Of a stretch of DNA of 21,753 nucleotides, positions 13,305-21,232 are shown one piece after another. Below the pieces are notes generated by a model. It saw only the letters and a program-made list of their open reading frames with translations. It searched no databases and was not told the origin of the DNA. The translations under genes were made by a program, and so were the position numbers. Each line of letters starts with the position of its first letter. The stretch's first letter is position 1. This DNA comes from JAVBSX01 sp031549145 (lineage in GTDB: Bacteria > Planctomycetota > Planctomycetia > Pirellulales > Thermoguttaceae), in the NCBI GenBank assembly GCA_031549145.1, contig JAVBQI010000113.1, forward strand, positions 1-21,753. Reading direction: 5' to 3'.

Positions 13305-15128
13305 CTAATTTTTTTCGGCCGGTCCCATGATGACACGGAACGAAACTTTACCGTCCTTCGGATCGGCAAAACTGGCGAGAAGGGAAAAACCTTTATTGCG
13401 ATTTTCAATCTCTTGTCCGGGATCGGCGGAAAGAATTTCCAACGGTCCCGATTCTTCGGAAATCATTTCCAGGGAAATCGATTTTTTATTCTTTTTGGAA
13501 AGAATCGCTTTATTCCCGTCGACCGTAATGCCGGCCGAGGTCATCATCCCCCAGCGGACCGGTTCCGAGACCCCTTCGAGCTTGTCTTCGATAATCAGCT
13601 GCCCGTTTTTCAGGAGCGTGAGAGTCCGTCGGGCCGATTGGGACTGCCCTTCGTAAGCCGCGCTCATATCGGCAACGGCGTATCCGACAACATCGTCTTG
13701 GCCCAGCTCTTTTCCCGTTTTGAATTCGATCAGTTTGCAATCCGCGTCCGGGTTCTGGATTTTATCGCCGATCACCAACGTATTATGACTGCGGTTATTC
13801 AGCCGGAAATAGGTCCAACGCTGTTTGCCGAAATACCCGGGCATATTGTAATCGTCCCCCCCTAAATCGCTCGCCCAACGTTCGCCGTTAAAATCGTAGA
13901 CGAAGGAACCGACATCCAAGTGTCCGTGACTGGCCCGGTTGTTTCCGGCTTTGAATCCGACATATCCCGCGTTGGGATCGTTCCAGGCGGTTCGCATCAT
14001 CGCGATATCCTGGACGCCGCGAAATTTTTTCGCAAGCGGCGTCGTCTCGAAATCATTTTCCGAGCCTTGCGGATCGTACCAGATCGCATAAAATACGGCG
14101 AACCGGCCGGAATTGTTATCGGCCCGGGTTCGGATGTAATTCCGCAACCAAAGAGCGTAATCGGGCCGATGGTACGTTCGGGAAAGCATGAACATCATCG
14201 GAGAAGGGCCGCCCGATTCCCCTCCGTCGGCGTAGTTGAACGTTTTATCAATTGGGCCGATCACATGCATGTAATAATCGCCGGTTACATTGAACCCTTC
14301 CGATTTCGAGAGTCCGAAATCATCGCCGAACACATCTTTCAAGCCCATCATCGCGAGCCCGCTGTAAGTTCCCCCATAATTCCAATACCCGGGGCCTTCG
14401 GGGTACGCGCCGTCGGGCTGATAGAATTTCAATCCGGAGGGGAGACTTTTCGTCGCACCGAGGATGATTTTTTCCGCTTTTTCGCGTTCCTCATCGGCAA
14501 TCGCAAGTGCGGCAATGAGCAACCCGGCGTTGCAGACCTCGTTCCAATTGTTGTGTCCCTGCACCCACCAAGTCTGCTTTTCGTACAAAGGGAGAGCGGT
14601 GTCGAACGCGAAACCGACGATTGCCGTCCGGATTTCATTCCGTTGTTCCGTTGAAAGAACGTCGTAAAGCCAATCGTATCCGACCGCGGCGGAAAAGGAC
14701 ATTTCGGCGACGTCGAGATAATGCTTGGGGTTCCAGTCCTTGAAGCGGCTGATCGCGAGCAGTTCTTCGATCGCGGCGTCGGCGTATTCTTTTTGGCCGG
14801 TCATTCGATAGGCGAAGGCCAATGTCGTAACCCGTTCGATGCTCCGGCGACTTTGTCCGAGCAATCGTTTGCCGTCGGGAATCTTATAATCCGTAACCGG
14901 ATCGTTTTTGATCTTTTCCGCTTTTTTGAGCAGCGATTCGATTTGCTTCTCAAGCAGCGCGTCCGATTTTCGCGATTCCTTCAACTCATTTTCCCGTTGC
15001 CGTGTGAGAAACAACCTCGGGTGAGCCGGCCATTTTTCCGGAAATTGGAATTCTCCGGCAAGAAGCGACGTTGCAAGAACAATGAAAAAAAGGGCGCACG
15101 ATATTCGGAATAGTGATTGATGTCTCAT
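13305..15128 (-). CDS. Secreted heparinase II/III-like polysaccharide lyase
   Basis: A 607-residue exported enzyme of the heparinase II/III fold, which cleaves uronate-containing polysaccharides (heparin/heparan, alginate or similar) by beta-elimination. A signal peptide covers residues 1-24 (RHQSLFRIS...FFIVLATSLLAG). An alpha-toroid follows, with HNNWNEVCNAG at about 198-208 (Asn/His region of the active site), then the beta-sheet domain with NNRASHGHLDVGSFVYDFNGERWASDLG at about 400-425, the family's most conserved block, and RSHNTLVI. The exact substrate family (PL12, 15, 17, 21) cannot be set by eye. ATG 15128 has AGGA at 15135-15138, six bases away. PEPCK lies 114 bases upstream on the same strand. 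The ribosome binding site is directly next to a long hairpin, so translation or readthrough may be controlled. Confidence 0.88.
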   Translation of the reverse strand: MRHQSLFRISCALFFIVLATSLLAGEFQFPEKWPAHPRLFLTRQRENELKESRKSDALLEKQIESLLKKAEKIKNDPVTDYKIPDGKRLLGQSRRSIERVTTLAFAYRMTGQKEYADAAIEELLAISRFKDWNPKHYLDVAEMSFSAAVGYDWLYDVLSTEQRNEIRTAIVGFAFDTALPLYEKQTWWVQGHNNWNEVCNAGLLIAALAIADEEREKAEKIILGATKSLPSGLKFYQPDGAYPEGPGYWNYGGTYSGLAMMGLKDVFGDDFGLSKSEGFNVTGDYYMHVIGPIDKTFNYADGGESGGPSPMMFMLSRTYHRPDYALWLRNYIRTRADNNSGRFAVFYAIWYDPQGSENDFETTPLAKKFRGVQDIAMMRTAWNDPNAGYVGFKAGNNRASHGHLDVGSFVYDFNGERWASDLGGDDYNMPGYFGKQRWTYFRLNNRSHNTLVIGDKIQNPDADCKLIEFKTGKELGQDDVVGYAVADMSAAYEGQSQSARRTLTLLKNGQLIIEDKLEGVSEPVRWGMMTSAGITVDGNKAILSKKNKKSISLEMISEESGPLEILSADPGQEIENRNKGFSLLASFADPKDGKVSFRVIMGPAEKN

Positions 15129-15138
15129 GATCGATCCT

Positions 15139-15219
15139 ACGAGCCGGAACCTACGGTCCCGACAGCGGCCAAAAAACAAAATTTTCTCAAAACAGTCGGG
15201 ACCGCAGGTCCCGGCTCGT
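15139..15219 (-). promoter_or_regulatory. 25-bp inverted repeat touching the lyase ribosome binding site (family 2 copies 4 and 5)
   Basis: Arms 15139-15163 and 15195-15219 match at 23 of 25 positions with a 31-base loop. In minus-strand RNA both differences become G-U pairs, so the stem is complete; in plus-strand RNA they would be A-C mismatches. The stem ends at the base directly before the AGGA of the lyase gene and begins 23 bases after the PEPCK stop. It could act as a partial terminator, an mRNA-stabilising stem or a translation control. Confidence 0.65.
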
Positions 15220-15242
15220 TGTTTGCGGCTTTTTTTTCGGCG

Positions 15243-16880
15243 TCAACCGCCGAGGGCGTCGAGTTTGATGCCGGAATTGGTCAAATCCTCGAACTTGACC
15301 GGGCCGGCGTTTTTGACGGCATCGGAGGCGACGTCTTCGTACCGACCGAAATTGAGCTTGAACAGCCCGGCGAGCCGCAGGGCCAACCGCTCGTATTCCG
15401 CCTTGTCTTTCCAGCATTCTTGCGGGTTGAGCACCTCTTTCGGGACCCCTTCGCAATGCGTCGGAATCTTAAGCCCGAAAATCGGGTCGGTAATCATCGG
15501 GGCGTTGATCAGCTCGCCGTCGTGTATGCCGTCGATGATCGCCCGGGTATGCTTGATCGACATCCGCTTGCCGACGCCGTACTGCCCGCCGCTCCAGCCG
15601 GTGTTGACCAACCAGGCGCGGACGTTGTATTTTTCAATGTCGCGGGCGAGGAGTTCGGCGTACTTGGCCGGATGCCAAACGAGAAACGCCGCCCCGAAAC
15701 AGGCGGAAAACGTCGCTTCCGGATCGGTCACGCCCATTTCCGTCCCCGCGACCTTCGCCGTGTAACCGCTCATGTAGTGGTACATCGCCTGTTGCGGAGT
15801 GAGCAGACTGACCGGCGGCAAGACCCCGAACGCGTCGCACGAAAGGAATACGATGTTTTTCGGGTGGGAGCCGATTCCCGGAATCTTCGCGTTCGGAATG
15901 AACTCCATCGGATAGGACGAACGGGTATTTTCCGTGATCGATTTGTCGGTGTAATCGACTTCGTGCGACCGTTTGTTGAAGCCGACGTTTTCGAGGACCG
16001 TCCCGAAGCGGACCGCGTTGAAAATTTCCGGCTCGCTCGCCGGGGAAAGGTTGATGCATTTCGCATAACAGCCTCCCTCGATGTTGATGATTCCCTCGTT
16101 CGTCCAGATATGCTCGTCGTCGCCGATCAATTTGCGGTGCGGCTCGGTCGAAAGCGTTGTTTTACCGGTCCCGGACAGCCCGAAAAAGAGCGAAACGTCT
16201 CCGGCGGGGCCCTCGTTGGCCGAGCAGTGCATCGAGACAAACCCCTTTTTCGGCATCAGGTAGTTCATGATCGTGAAAACCCCTTTTTTCATTTCCCCGG
16301 CGTACTGGGTTCCGAGAATGACGAACTCGCCTCGCTCGAAATGCAGGGCGGCACAGGTTTTCGAGGTCAATTCGGGCAGGTCGGCGTCGGCGTACTGCTG
16401 CCCGGCGTTGAAAATGACGTAATCCGGCTTGCCGAAGCTCGCGAGCTCTTCCGCGCTCGGGCGGACGAGCATGTTGAGCATGAACAGGGCATGATAGGCC
16501 CGGGCGCAGATCACCCGGATTTTGATCCGGTTGCCCGGATCCCAACCGGCGTAACCGTCGACGACGTACAGCCGGTCGAGGGTGTTGAGGAACTCGATCG
16601 CTCGGGCGCGGCATTTCATAAACGAGTCGTCGGACAATTTGATGTTGACCGGTCCCCACCAAATGTCGCCGGTCGTTTTCGGGGAGTCGACGACACGTTT
16701 ATCTTTGGGGGAACGGCCCGTTTTTTCGGCGGAAAAATTGATGAGCGCACCGGCCGAGGAAATCGCGGCCTTTTCCCGGACGATCGCGTCTTCGTAAAGA
16801 CTCGCCGTCGAAGGGTTGCGGAGAACGGAAGATACGGTAATTCCGTAGGAGCCGAGGTCGATTTGATAGATGTCGTTCAT
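15243..16880 (-). CDS. pckA: Phosphoenolpyruvate carboxykinase (ATP)
   Basis: Cytosolic enzyme (EC 4.1.1.49) that interconverts oxaloacetate and phosphoenolpyruvate with ATP/ADP, the entry to gluconeogenesis or, in some fermenters, a CO2-fixing step. The 545 residues match the usual family size. Visible motifs are RSPKDK at 57-61 (substrate-binding arginine), GEMKKGVFTIMNYLMP at 195-210, the P-loop GLSGTGKTT at 234-242, and LIGDDEH at 251-257 with the metal-binding acidic pair. The adenine-side block WLVNTGWSGG and the C-terminal mobile lid region are also present. No catalytic residue appears to be missing. The start at 16880 gives a normal N-terminus; no strong ribosome binding site is seen. 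A TATAAT lies about 63 bases upstream. The lyase gene follows on the same strand. Confidence 0.97.
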   Translation of the reverse strand: MNDIYQIDLGSYGITVSSVLRNPSTASLYEDAIVREKAAISSAGALINFSAEKTGRSPKDKRVVDSPKTTGDIWWGPVNIKLSDDSFMKCRARAIEFLNTLDRLYVVDGYAGWDPGNRIKIRVICARAYHALFMLNMLVRPSAEELASFGKPDYVIFNAGQQYADADLPELTSKTCAALHFERGEFVILGTQYAGEMKKGVFTIMNYLMPKKGFVSMHCSANEGPAGDVSLFFGLSGTGKTTLSTEPHRKLIGDDEHIWTNEGIINIEGGCYAKCINLSPASEPEIFNAVRFGTVLENVGFNKRSHEVDYTDKSITENTRSSYPMEFIPNAKIPGIGSHPKNIVFLSCDAFGVLPPVSLLTPQQAMYHYMSGYTAKVAGTEMGVTDPEATFSACFGAAFLVWHPAKYAELLARDIEKYNVRAWLVNTGWSGGQYGVGKRMSIKHTRAIIDGIHDGELINAPMITDPIFGLKIPTHCEGVPKEVLNPQECWKDKAEYERLALRLAGLFKLNFGRYEDVASDAVKNAGPVKFEDLTNSGIKLDALGG

Positions 16881-16942
16881 TGTTCGAAGACGGGAAAAGG
16901 GGCGCTCTGTACGTAGACCGCGACGCGGCCAAAAACGTTCTA

Positions 16943-16948
16943 ATTATA
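16943..16948 (-). promoter_or_regulatory. Possible -10 box for pckA
   Basis: On the minus strand this reads TATAAT in the context CCGCTATAATTAG, 63 bases before the pckA start codon. No good -35 match is seen 16-18 bases upstream. Confidence 0.4.
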
Positions 16949-17109
16949 GCGGCTCATCGTCCGCGAAACAGCCCCCCTACAAGCCGCGGCAGACGGAAAA
17001 CGGTTGCGAAAAACAATGATTCGTCCAACAACAAAAGCCGGAAAGGAGCGTGCAGCGCATTGACGGTGTGTTGAGCTTACGGATCTTTACGAAAAATTTC
17101 GAATCGGAC

Positions 17110-17186
17110 AGCAGCCGGAAGCGTCAGCGCCCGGTTTTCCAATGCGGAAATGCAGGACCAACCCGGCGCTGACGTTTCGGGCTGCT
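17110..17186. repeat. Inverted repeat, family 4 (GAAGCGTCAGCG arms)
   Basis: Arms 17110-17136 and 17160-17186 are complementary at 24 of 27 positions (AGCAGCC-GAAGCGTCAGCGC type) with a 23-base loop. It sits in the 528-base non-coding stretch 16881-17408 between the divergent pckA and polytopic membrane protein genes. From memory, similar GAAGCGTCAGCG repeats are common in planctomycete genomes. The rest of the stretch holds the two promoter candidates and a small hairpin; I see no gene in it. Confidence 0.8.
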
Positions 17187-17258
17187 ATTTCGAAGGATTC
17201 AGAATTTATCATCGTATCAGTATGCGCACCCCTCTGCACCCCGTGCTATTTTGTTGGG

Positions 17259-17287
17259 TTGCATTTTAGCCCAGTTGCATTTACAAT
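17259..17287 (+). promoter_or_regulatory. Possible promoter for the polytopic membrane protein
   Basis: TTGCAT at 17259-17264 and TACAAT at 17282-17287 with a 17-base spacer (three and five of six consensus matches). The predicted transcript starts near 17294 and would have a leader of about 115 bases that opens with a small hairpin, CGACAAAT (17295-17302) pairing with ATTTGTCG (17311-17318). Confidence 0.4.
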
Positions 17288-17408
17288 AAAATTACGACAA
17301 ATCGACTGATATTTGTCGCTGCTTCAAAAGCGAACGGTCGCGGCCCTGCCGGGTTTGCACGATCTCAGGTCGCGCCGCAAAACGGAAGGATGACCCTATC
17401 AAAAAACA

Positions 17409-19361
17409 ATGAAATCTTCTCCGTCCTTTCCCTCCTTCCCTTTTCGATTTTCAATCCTTCTCGAAACCGCGGCCGTCTTTGTCGTGTTGTACGCCCACGG
17501 AGCCTGGCCGGTGCCGGATGTCAACGAATCGTATTACCTTGGGAAAGCGATTCATTTTTGGAACCCCGATTGGGTGATCGGCGATTCGTTTCTCGACTCG
17601 AAAGACGCTCATTGGTGCTTTTACGCGGTTTTCGGTTGGCTCTCGCTCTTTCTTTCGCCGAACGCTTTCGCCTGGACGGGCCGGGTGATCGTCTGGGCCG
17701 CGTTCGCCTGGGGTTGGCGACGGCTGAGCTTCGCCCTGATTCCGGTTCGTTGGCTCTCGATCCCGACGGCCGCCGGGCTGCTTTACTATCTCGACGCCTT
17801 TCAAATGTCGGGCGAATGGGTGATCGGCGGCGTCGAAGGGAAAAGTTTCGCCTATCCCCTGGTCCTGTTCGGACTCGAAGCGATGGTTCGCGGAAAATGG
17901 AACCGGGTCTGGGGCTTTTTCGGCGCGGCGGCCGCGTTTCATGTTCTGGTCGGCGGCTGGTCGGTGATCGTCGGCCTGTTCGTTTGGTCGCTGCAAAAAC
18001 GCACGGAACGGACATCACTCCGAAAAATGTTGCCGTTTCTCGGGCTCGGCGGGCTGCTGTCCCTCCCCGGGCTCATCCCGGCCCTGTTGCTCGATTCCGG
18101 TTGCTCTCGCGAAACCATCGGCCAAGCCCATTGGATTTACGTCTTCGAACGGCTCGGGCATCATCTGGTACCGTCGTCGTTTCCTTGGACCTATCGCTTG
18201 CGGTTCGCCGTTTTGGTCGGTTTGTGGTTAGCCTTGTGCTGGGTTGCCAGAAGCCGAAAACAAAGAGCGGAAACCGCGAGCCCGGAAATCGAAGAAACGG
18301 AAGAGTGCGAGCTTGCGGGGCGTTTTTTTCGGTTGCATGGCTTCGTGTTCGGGACGCTGATTTTGGCGGCGATCGGCTTCGGCATCGCCGCGTTGTTCCG
18401 AGACGACCCGAGAGGAGCGGCCGATTGGCTTCGCTTCTACTGGTTTCGGATGTCCGATTTCGCGGTCCCCCTCGGAGTTACATTCCTCGGAACGTCGCTC
18501 TTGTATCGACTGTTGCTCGGGTTTGAAAAACAACGCAACGAATCGAGCAATACCCCGCTGGTTGCCGCTTCCCCTGTCGGTGACCTCGCCGGTGGGATCG
18601 GTCGAATTCTCGCCCTGCTCGGAATCGGCGTCGGCGTCTTCTTGTTGTTGGACGGCCTGATTTTCGGTTGGCTCTTTTTTACCTGGTTTCCCCCTCCGGA
18701 ACCGGCTATTCCGTGGGGCGTGACCATGATTCTCGGAATCGTGATTCTTGTAATTTTTGAGAAATGGTCTAATACGCAAAAGCGTCCGCCTTTCAAATCG
18801 ACAACACTTTTACCAACGGCCTGGTTGTTGCTGTTGGTTTCGATTGTCGTCTGGGGGCCGCTCGGCTATATTTTGAAACTGGCCGAACCGCGAACCCGGT
18901 TCGCGTATTCCCGGAGCGATCCGTCGTCGAGCCGGGCCGCCTATTACTGGGTCGAGGCGTGCGATTGGATCAACGATCCGGCCAACGGCATCCCGAAAGA
19001 GGCCCGGTTCCTGACCCCGGGCGACAACGCGACCTTCAAATGGTACACGGCCCGGCCGGAGGTCGCGACCTGGAAAGAGATTCCCCAGGACGCCGCCGGC
19101 ATTGTCCGCTGGTACGAAACGGTCGAAGAACTGTTCGCCTATCGACCTCAAGACGGCCCCGTGCGCCGGGATTATTCGCTGCAAGTCCTACTCAACCGCT
19201 ATCCCCCGGGGCCGTTCCAAAAACTTCGCGAAAAATACGAATTCGATTACGTTCTTTGCGGAAAATACCCGGCCTTGCAACTGCCGATCCTCTACGAAAA
19301 CATGTCGTACGTGATTTACGACGCGAAGGGAGAGCGCGACCAGCCCGACCCAATACCGTAG
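17409..19361 (+). CDS. Polytopic membrane protein, DUF6798-like
   Basis: A 650-residue inner-membrane protein with roughly ten or more hydrophobic helices between residues 15 and 495, then a soluble C-terminal domain of about 150 residues. The early VPDVNESYYLGKAIHFWNPDW segment, with an acidic residue in the first loop, recalls the overall plan of GT39/GT83-type lipid-linked sugar transferases, and the C-terminal block CDWINDPANGIPKEARFLTPGDNATFKWYTARPEV fits what I remember of the DUF6798 family, frequent in Planctomycetes. The activity is unknown; a glycosyltransferase-like role is only a guess from topology. The start at 17409 is chosen for its basic N-terminus leading into the first helix; no strong ribosome binding site is seen. 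The stop lies three bases before a 28-bp repeat and about 40 before a terminator. Confidence 0.75.
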   Translation: MKSSPSFPSFPFRFSILLETAAVFVVLYAHGAWPVPDVNESYYLGKAIHFWNPDWVIGDSFLDSKDAHWCFYAVFGWLSLFLSPNAFAWTGRVIVWAAFAWGWRRLSFALIPVRWLSIPTAAGLLYYLDAFQMSGEWVIGGVEGKSFAYPLVLFGLEAMVRGKWNRVWGFFGAAAAFHVLVGGWSVIVGLFVWSLQKRTERTSLRKMLPFLGLGGLLSLPGLIPALLLDSGCSRETIGQAHWIYVFERLGHHLVPSSFPWTYRLRFAVLVGLWLALCWVARSRKQRAETASPEIEETEECELAGRFFRLHGFVFGTLILAAIGFGIAALFRDDPRGAADWLRFYWFRMSDFAVPLGVTFLGTSLLYRLLLGFEKQRNESSNTPLVAASPVGDLAGGIGRILALLGIGVGVFLLLDGLIFGWLFFTWFPPPEPAIPWGVTMILGIVILVIFEKWSNTQKRPPFKSTTLLPTAWLLLLVSIVVWGPLGYILKLAEPRTRFAYSRSDPSSSRAAYYWVEACDWINDPANGIPKEARFLTPGDNATFKWYTARPEVATWKEIPQDAAGIVRWYETVEELFAYRPQDGPVRRDYSLQVLLNRYPPGPFQKLREKYEFDYVLCGKYPALQLPILYENMSYVIYDAKGERDQPDPIP

Positions 19362-19364
19362 CGG

Positions 19365-19392
19365 CACCGGCGTCTTCGCCGCTCGGCTAAAC
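19365..19392 (-). repeat. 28-bp dispersed repeat, copy C
   Basis: Reverse complement starts GTTTAGCCGAGCGGCG and continues AAGACGCCGGTG; it is identical to copy D at 19758-19785 in the opposite orientation. It begins three bases after the upstream stop codon. Confidence 0.85.
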
Positions 19393-19403
19393 GGACGCTG
19401 GGC

Positions 19404-19445
19404 ACGAAAAAACCCGACTGGTTGAACCAGACGGGTTTTTTCGTT
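19404..19445. terminator. Bidirectional intrinsic terminator
   Basis: The stem AAAAAACCCG-CTGGTT / AACCAG-CGGGTTTTTT has a very short loop, an A-run on the left and a T-run on the right. It lies between the convergent membrane protein gene (plus) and yjfB-like gene (minus) and should terminate both. Confidence 0.9.
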
Positions 19446-19483
19446 ATTGTGATCTGATTGCGGCAAATGTTGCCCGCTGAGTC

Positions 19484-19705
19484 TTATCCGAAAATATCGA
19501 TATTCGAACCGGCTCCCACCGCTTTCCCTTCGGATTTGGCGGTCGAGCTGGTCGATCCGGCCTCTTGAATCAGTCCGACGATCACTTCGCCGATCATCTT
19601 TTGAACGCCCTGCGATTTTTTCATCACCGCGGTTTGAATCGCGAGACTGTTCATTTCCTGTTGCATCGCCGAGGCACTGGCCAACGAACTTCCAATACCG
19701 TCCAT
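19484..19705 (-). CDS. YjfB-type putative motility protein
   Basis: A 73-residue protein. The start MDGIGSSLASASAMQQEMNSLAIQTAVMKKS, then QGVQKMIGEVIVGL and a glycine/serine-rich tail ending NIDIFG, fits the small YjfB family, annotated as putative motility proteins; the molecular role is not known. The ATG at 19705 is chosen because a strong AAGGAG ribosome binding site lies eight bases upstream; the longer frame from 19750 would cover that site. The protein has an amphipathic central helix and no signal peptide. It stands alone between two inverted copies of the 28-bp repeat and shares the bidirectional terminator with the upstream plus-strand gene. No flagellar gene is adjacent. Confidence 0.8.
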   Translation of the reverse strand: MDGIGSSLASASAMQQEMNSLAIQTAVMKKSQGVQKMIGEVIVGLIQEAGSTSSTAKSEGKAVGAGSNIDIFG

Positions 19706-19757
19706 TTTTATATCTCCTTCAAAAATACGTCGAATGACATCTAAAGACAATTTGCCT

Positions 19758-19785
19758 GTTTAGCCGAGCGGCGAAGACGCCGGTG
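19758..19785 (+). repeat. 28-bp dispersed repeat, copy D
   Basis: GTTTAGCCGAGCGGCG followed by AAGACGCCGGTG, identical to inverted copy C. It lies 52 bases upstream of the yjfB-like start. Confidence 0.85.
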
Positions 19786-20093
19786 TCCCGTCCAAACAGT
19801 TTAAGAACAAGCCGAGAGCCCGACTCTCCCAAGCCTACCTCACAAAAAAACAAAAGGCAAAAATATTTTTAAAAATCTCCCTATTTTGCTTAAAATGCCC
19901 GTGTTCAAAAATCACAGTCAAACACAACTTGCTTTTGTTTAATTGAATTTTTCCGATTTTTACAACTAATTTCCTAAGAATAGCAAGATTTGGGAAATTG
20001 ATATGGAGCAAATATCCCTAACTCGGTAAGATTCCACACTCCAGATAGACCGGAGATCAGCGCGCGGACGGAATCGCGGGCTGAACGGCCGAT
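19786..20093. other. Intergenic AT-rich stretch
   Basis: Lies between the divergent yjfB-like and TPR genes. It holds a small GAGAG-CTCTC hairpin (19814-19828), an A/T palindrome AAAAATATTTTT (19859-19870) and a run of T-rich sequence up to about 19975, then returns to GC-rich sequence. The T-rich part is a likely promoter region for the TPR gene, but I find no convincing -35/-10 pair. No gene is seen. Confidence 0.5.
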
Positions 20094-21089
20094 TTGTTTT
20101 CCTTTTCCCGAGATAAAACTTTGTTCCGCCTGCGTTGGATAGCCCTGCTTCTCTTTTGCAATGTCGTACTTTGCGGCAGCGGGGGATGTTTGCACCGGCT
20201 CAGGACCCGACCGCTGACGCCGAGCATCGTTCAAAGCCGCGAAATCTGCCGGGAAGCCAACGCGGCTATGGAGCAGGGGGATTGGCAGGAGGCGGAGAAA
20301 AAACTGGCCAAGGCGATGCGGCTCAACCCGAAGGACGCGGACATCCGGCGGCATTACGCCGAAGTTCTTTGGCAATTGGGGCAGCAACAGGAATCGATCC
20401 GACAGCTGAACGAAGCCTCGAAATTGAGTCGCAAGGAAACCCGGGAAGATCCGGCGATTTCCATTTCTCTGGCGGAAAAGATGTTGAACACCCAGCAAAT
20501 CGATCAAGCCGATCATTTTTCGCGGCGGGCGATCGAGCTCGGCCCCAAGGAATCCAAGGCCTGGGCGTTACACGGCAAGGTGCAATCGATTTTGGGGGAA
20601 GAGCAGTCGCGATCGGGCGGCCGCGAACGGGCGATCCCGTTTTACGAAAAAGCGATGTTCGATTATTATCGGGCGCTGTCGCTGACCTCGCCCGGGTCGC
20701 TGCAAAATCGCGAATTGCTGGCGGAACTGGCTGGAATTCAAATGCGAATGGGGCAGGCGGAGCGAGCTCTCGCGACCTGGCAGAGCCTGGAGCGGCTGTA
20801 CCTGCCGAGCCCAAGGCCGGTTCTCGTTCTTCGCGGAAAAGCCGAGACGTTGGTTGCCTTGAATCGGATCGAGGATGCGATTGAGATGTTCAATCTCGCG
20901 ATCGAGCAGACTCCGAACGATTTGGACCTTCTGATGCCGTTGGCCGATCTGCAATTGCGGAACGGACAAATCGCCGAGGCCGCCCTTACGACGAACCGGA
21001 TTCGGAGCCTTGCCCCGAACCATCCGTTCGGGATCGCCCTCGCGCAGCAGATCGAATCGCTGCGTCGCGGCCGCCCCCCACGAATGTAG
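20094..21089 (+). CDS. Exported TPR-repeat protein
   Basis: About 331 residues. A hydrophobic N-terminal segment (LRWIALLLFCNVVLCGSGGC) looks like a signal peptide or anchor; the cysteine after GSGG could be lipidated, but the preceding residues do not make a good lipobox. The rest is TPR helix pairs: AANAAMEQGDWQEAEKKLAKAMRLNPKDAD at about 54-84, IRRHYAEVLWQLGQQQESIRQLNEASKL, a pair at 140-155 and pairs at 215-320 (including AIEMFNLAIEQTPNDLDLLMPLADLQL). TPRs bind protein partners, so it may be a scaffold in the periplasm. No ATG is available near the N-terminus: TTG 20094, or TTG 20121 with a GAG eight bases before it, must be used. An in-frame stop lies at 20082-20084. Confidence 0.8.
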   Translation: MFSFSRDKTLFRLRWIALLLFCNVVLCGSGGCLHRLRTRPLTPSIVQSREICREANAAMEQGDWQEAEKKLAKAMRLNPKDADIRRHYAEVLWQLGQQQESIRQLNEASKLSRKETREDPAISISLAEKMLNTQQIDQADHFSRRAIELGPKESKAWALHGKVQSILGEEQSRSGGRERAIPFYEKAMFDYYRALSLTSPGSLQNRELLAELAGIQMRMGQAERALATWQSLERLYLPSPRPVLVLRGKAETLVALNRIEDAIEMFNLAIEQTPNDLDLLMPLADLQLRNGQIAEAALTTNRIRSLAPNHPFGIALAQQIESLRRGRPPRM

Positions 21090-21102
21090 CGGAGGGGCCA
21101 AC

Positions 21103-21232
21103 GAAAAAGAACCGCACGTGAAGCGAAGCGTAACTTGCGGACCTTGTACACGGCACGGCCCCTGCTGCTTCAGACCGTGTACAAGGTCCGTAAGTTACGT
21201 CGGAGTACCGACTACACTTACGGCTCATTTTC
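21103..21232. repeat. Long imperfect palindrome, family 1 copy 2
   Basis: Inner arms 21129-21153 and 21175-21199 match at 24 of 25 positions, with a 21-base loop. As in copy 1 the right arm carries an extra GTCGG-AGTA-CCGAC hairpin (21199-21212) and the ends are A-rich or T-rich next to ACCGC/GCGGT-type bases. It lies 13 bases after the TPR gene stop and overlaps the 3' end of the small minus-strand gene. Confidence 0.85.

Noticed and set aside
13293..13865. Plus-strand frame opposite the lyase gene
   Set aside because: Antisense of the conserved C-terminal half of the lyase; begins in the repeat region.
15117..16916. 599-residue plus-strand frame opposite pckA
   Set aside because: It is the antisense of an unmistakable PEPCK gene; its translation is low-complexity in charged and valine/arginine residues with no family signature.
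19706..19757. Motility-type sigma-28 promoter before the yjfB-like gene
   Set aside because: No match to the TAAAGTTT / GCCGATAA pattern; a TTGTCT-17-TATTTT pair exists but would start transcription almost on top of the ribosome binding site.
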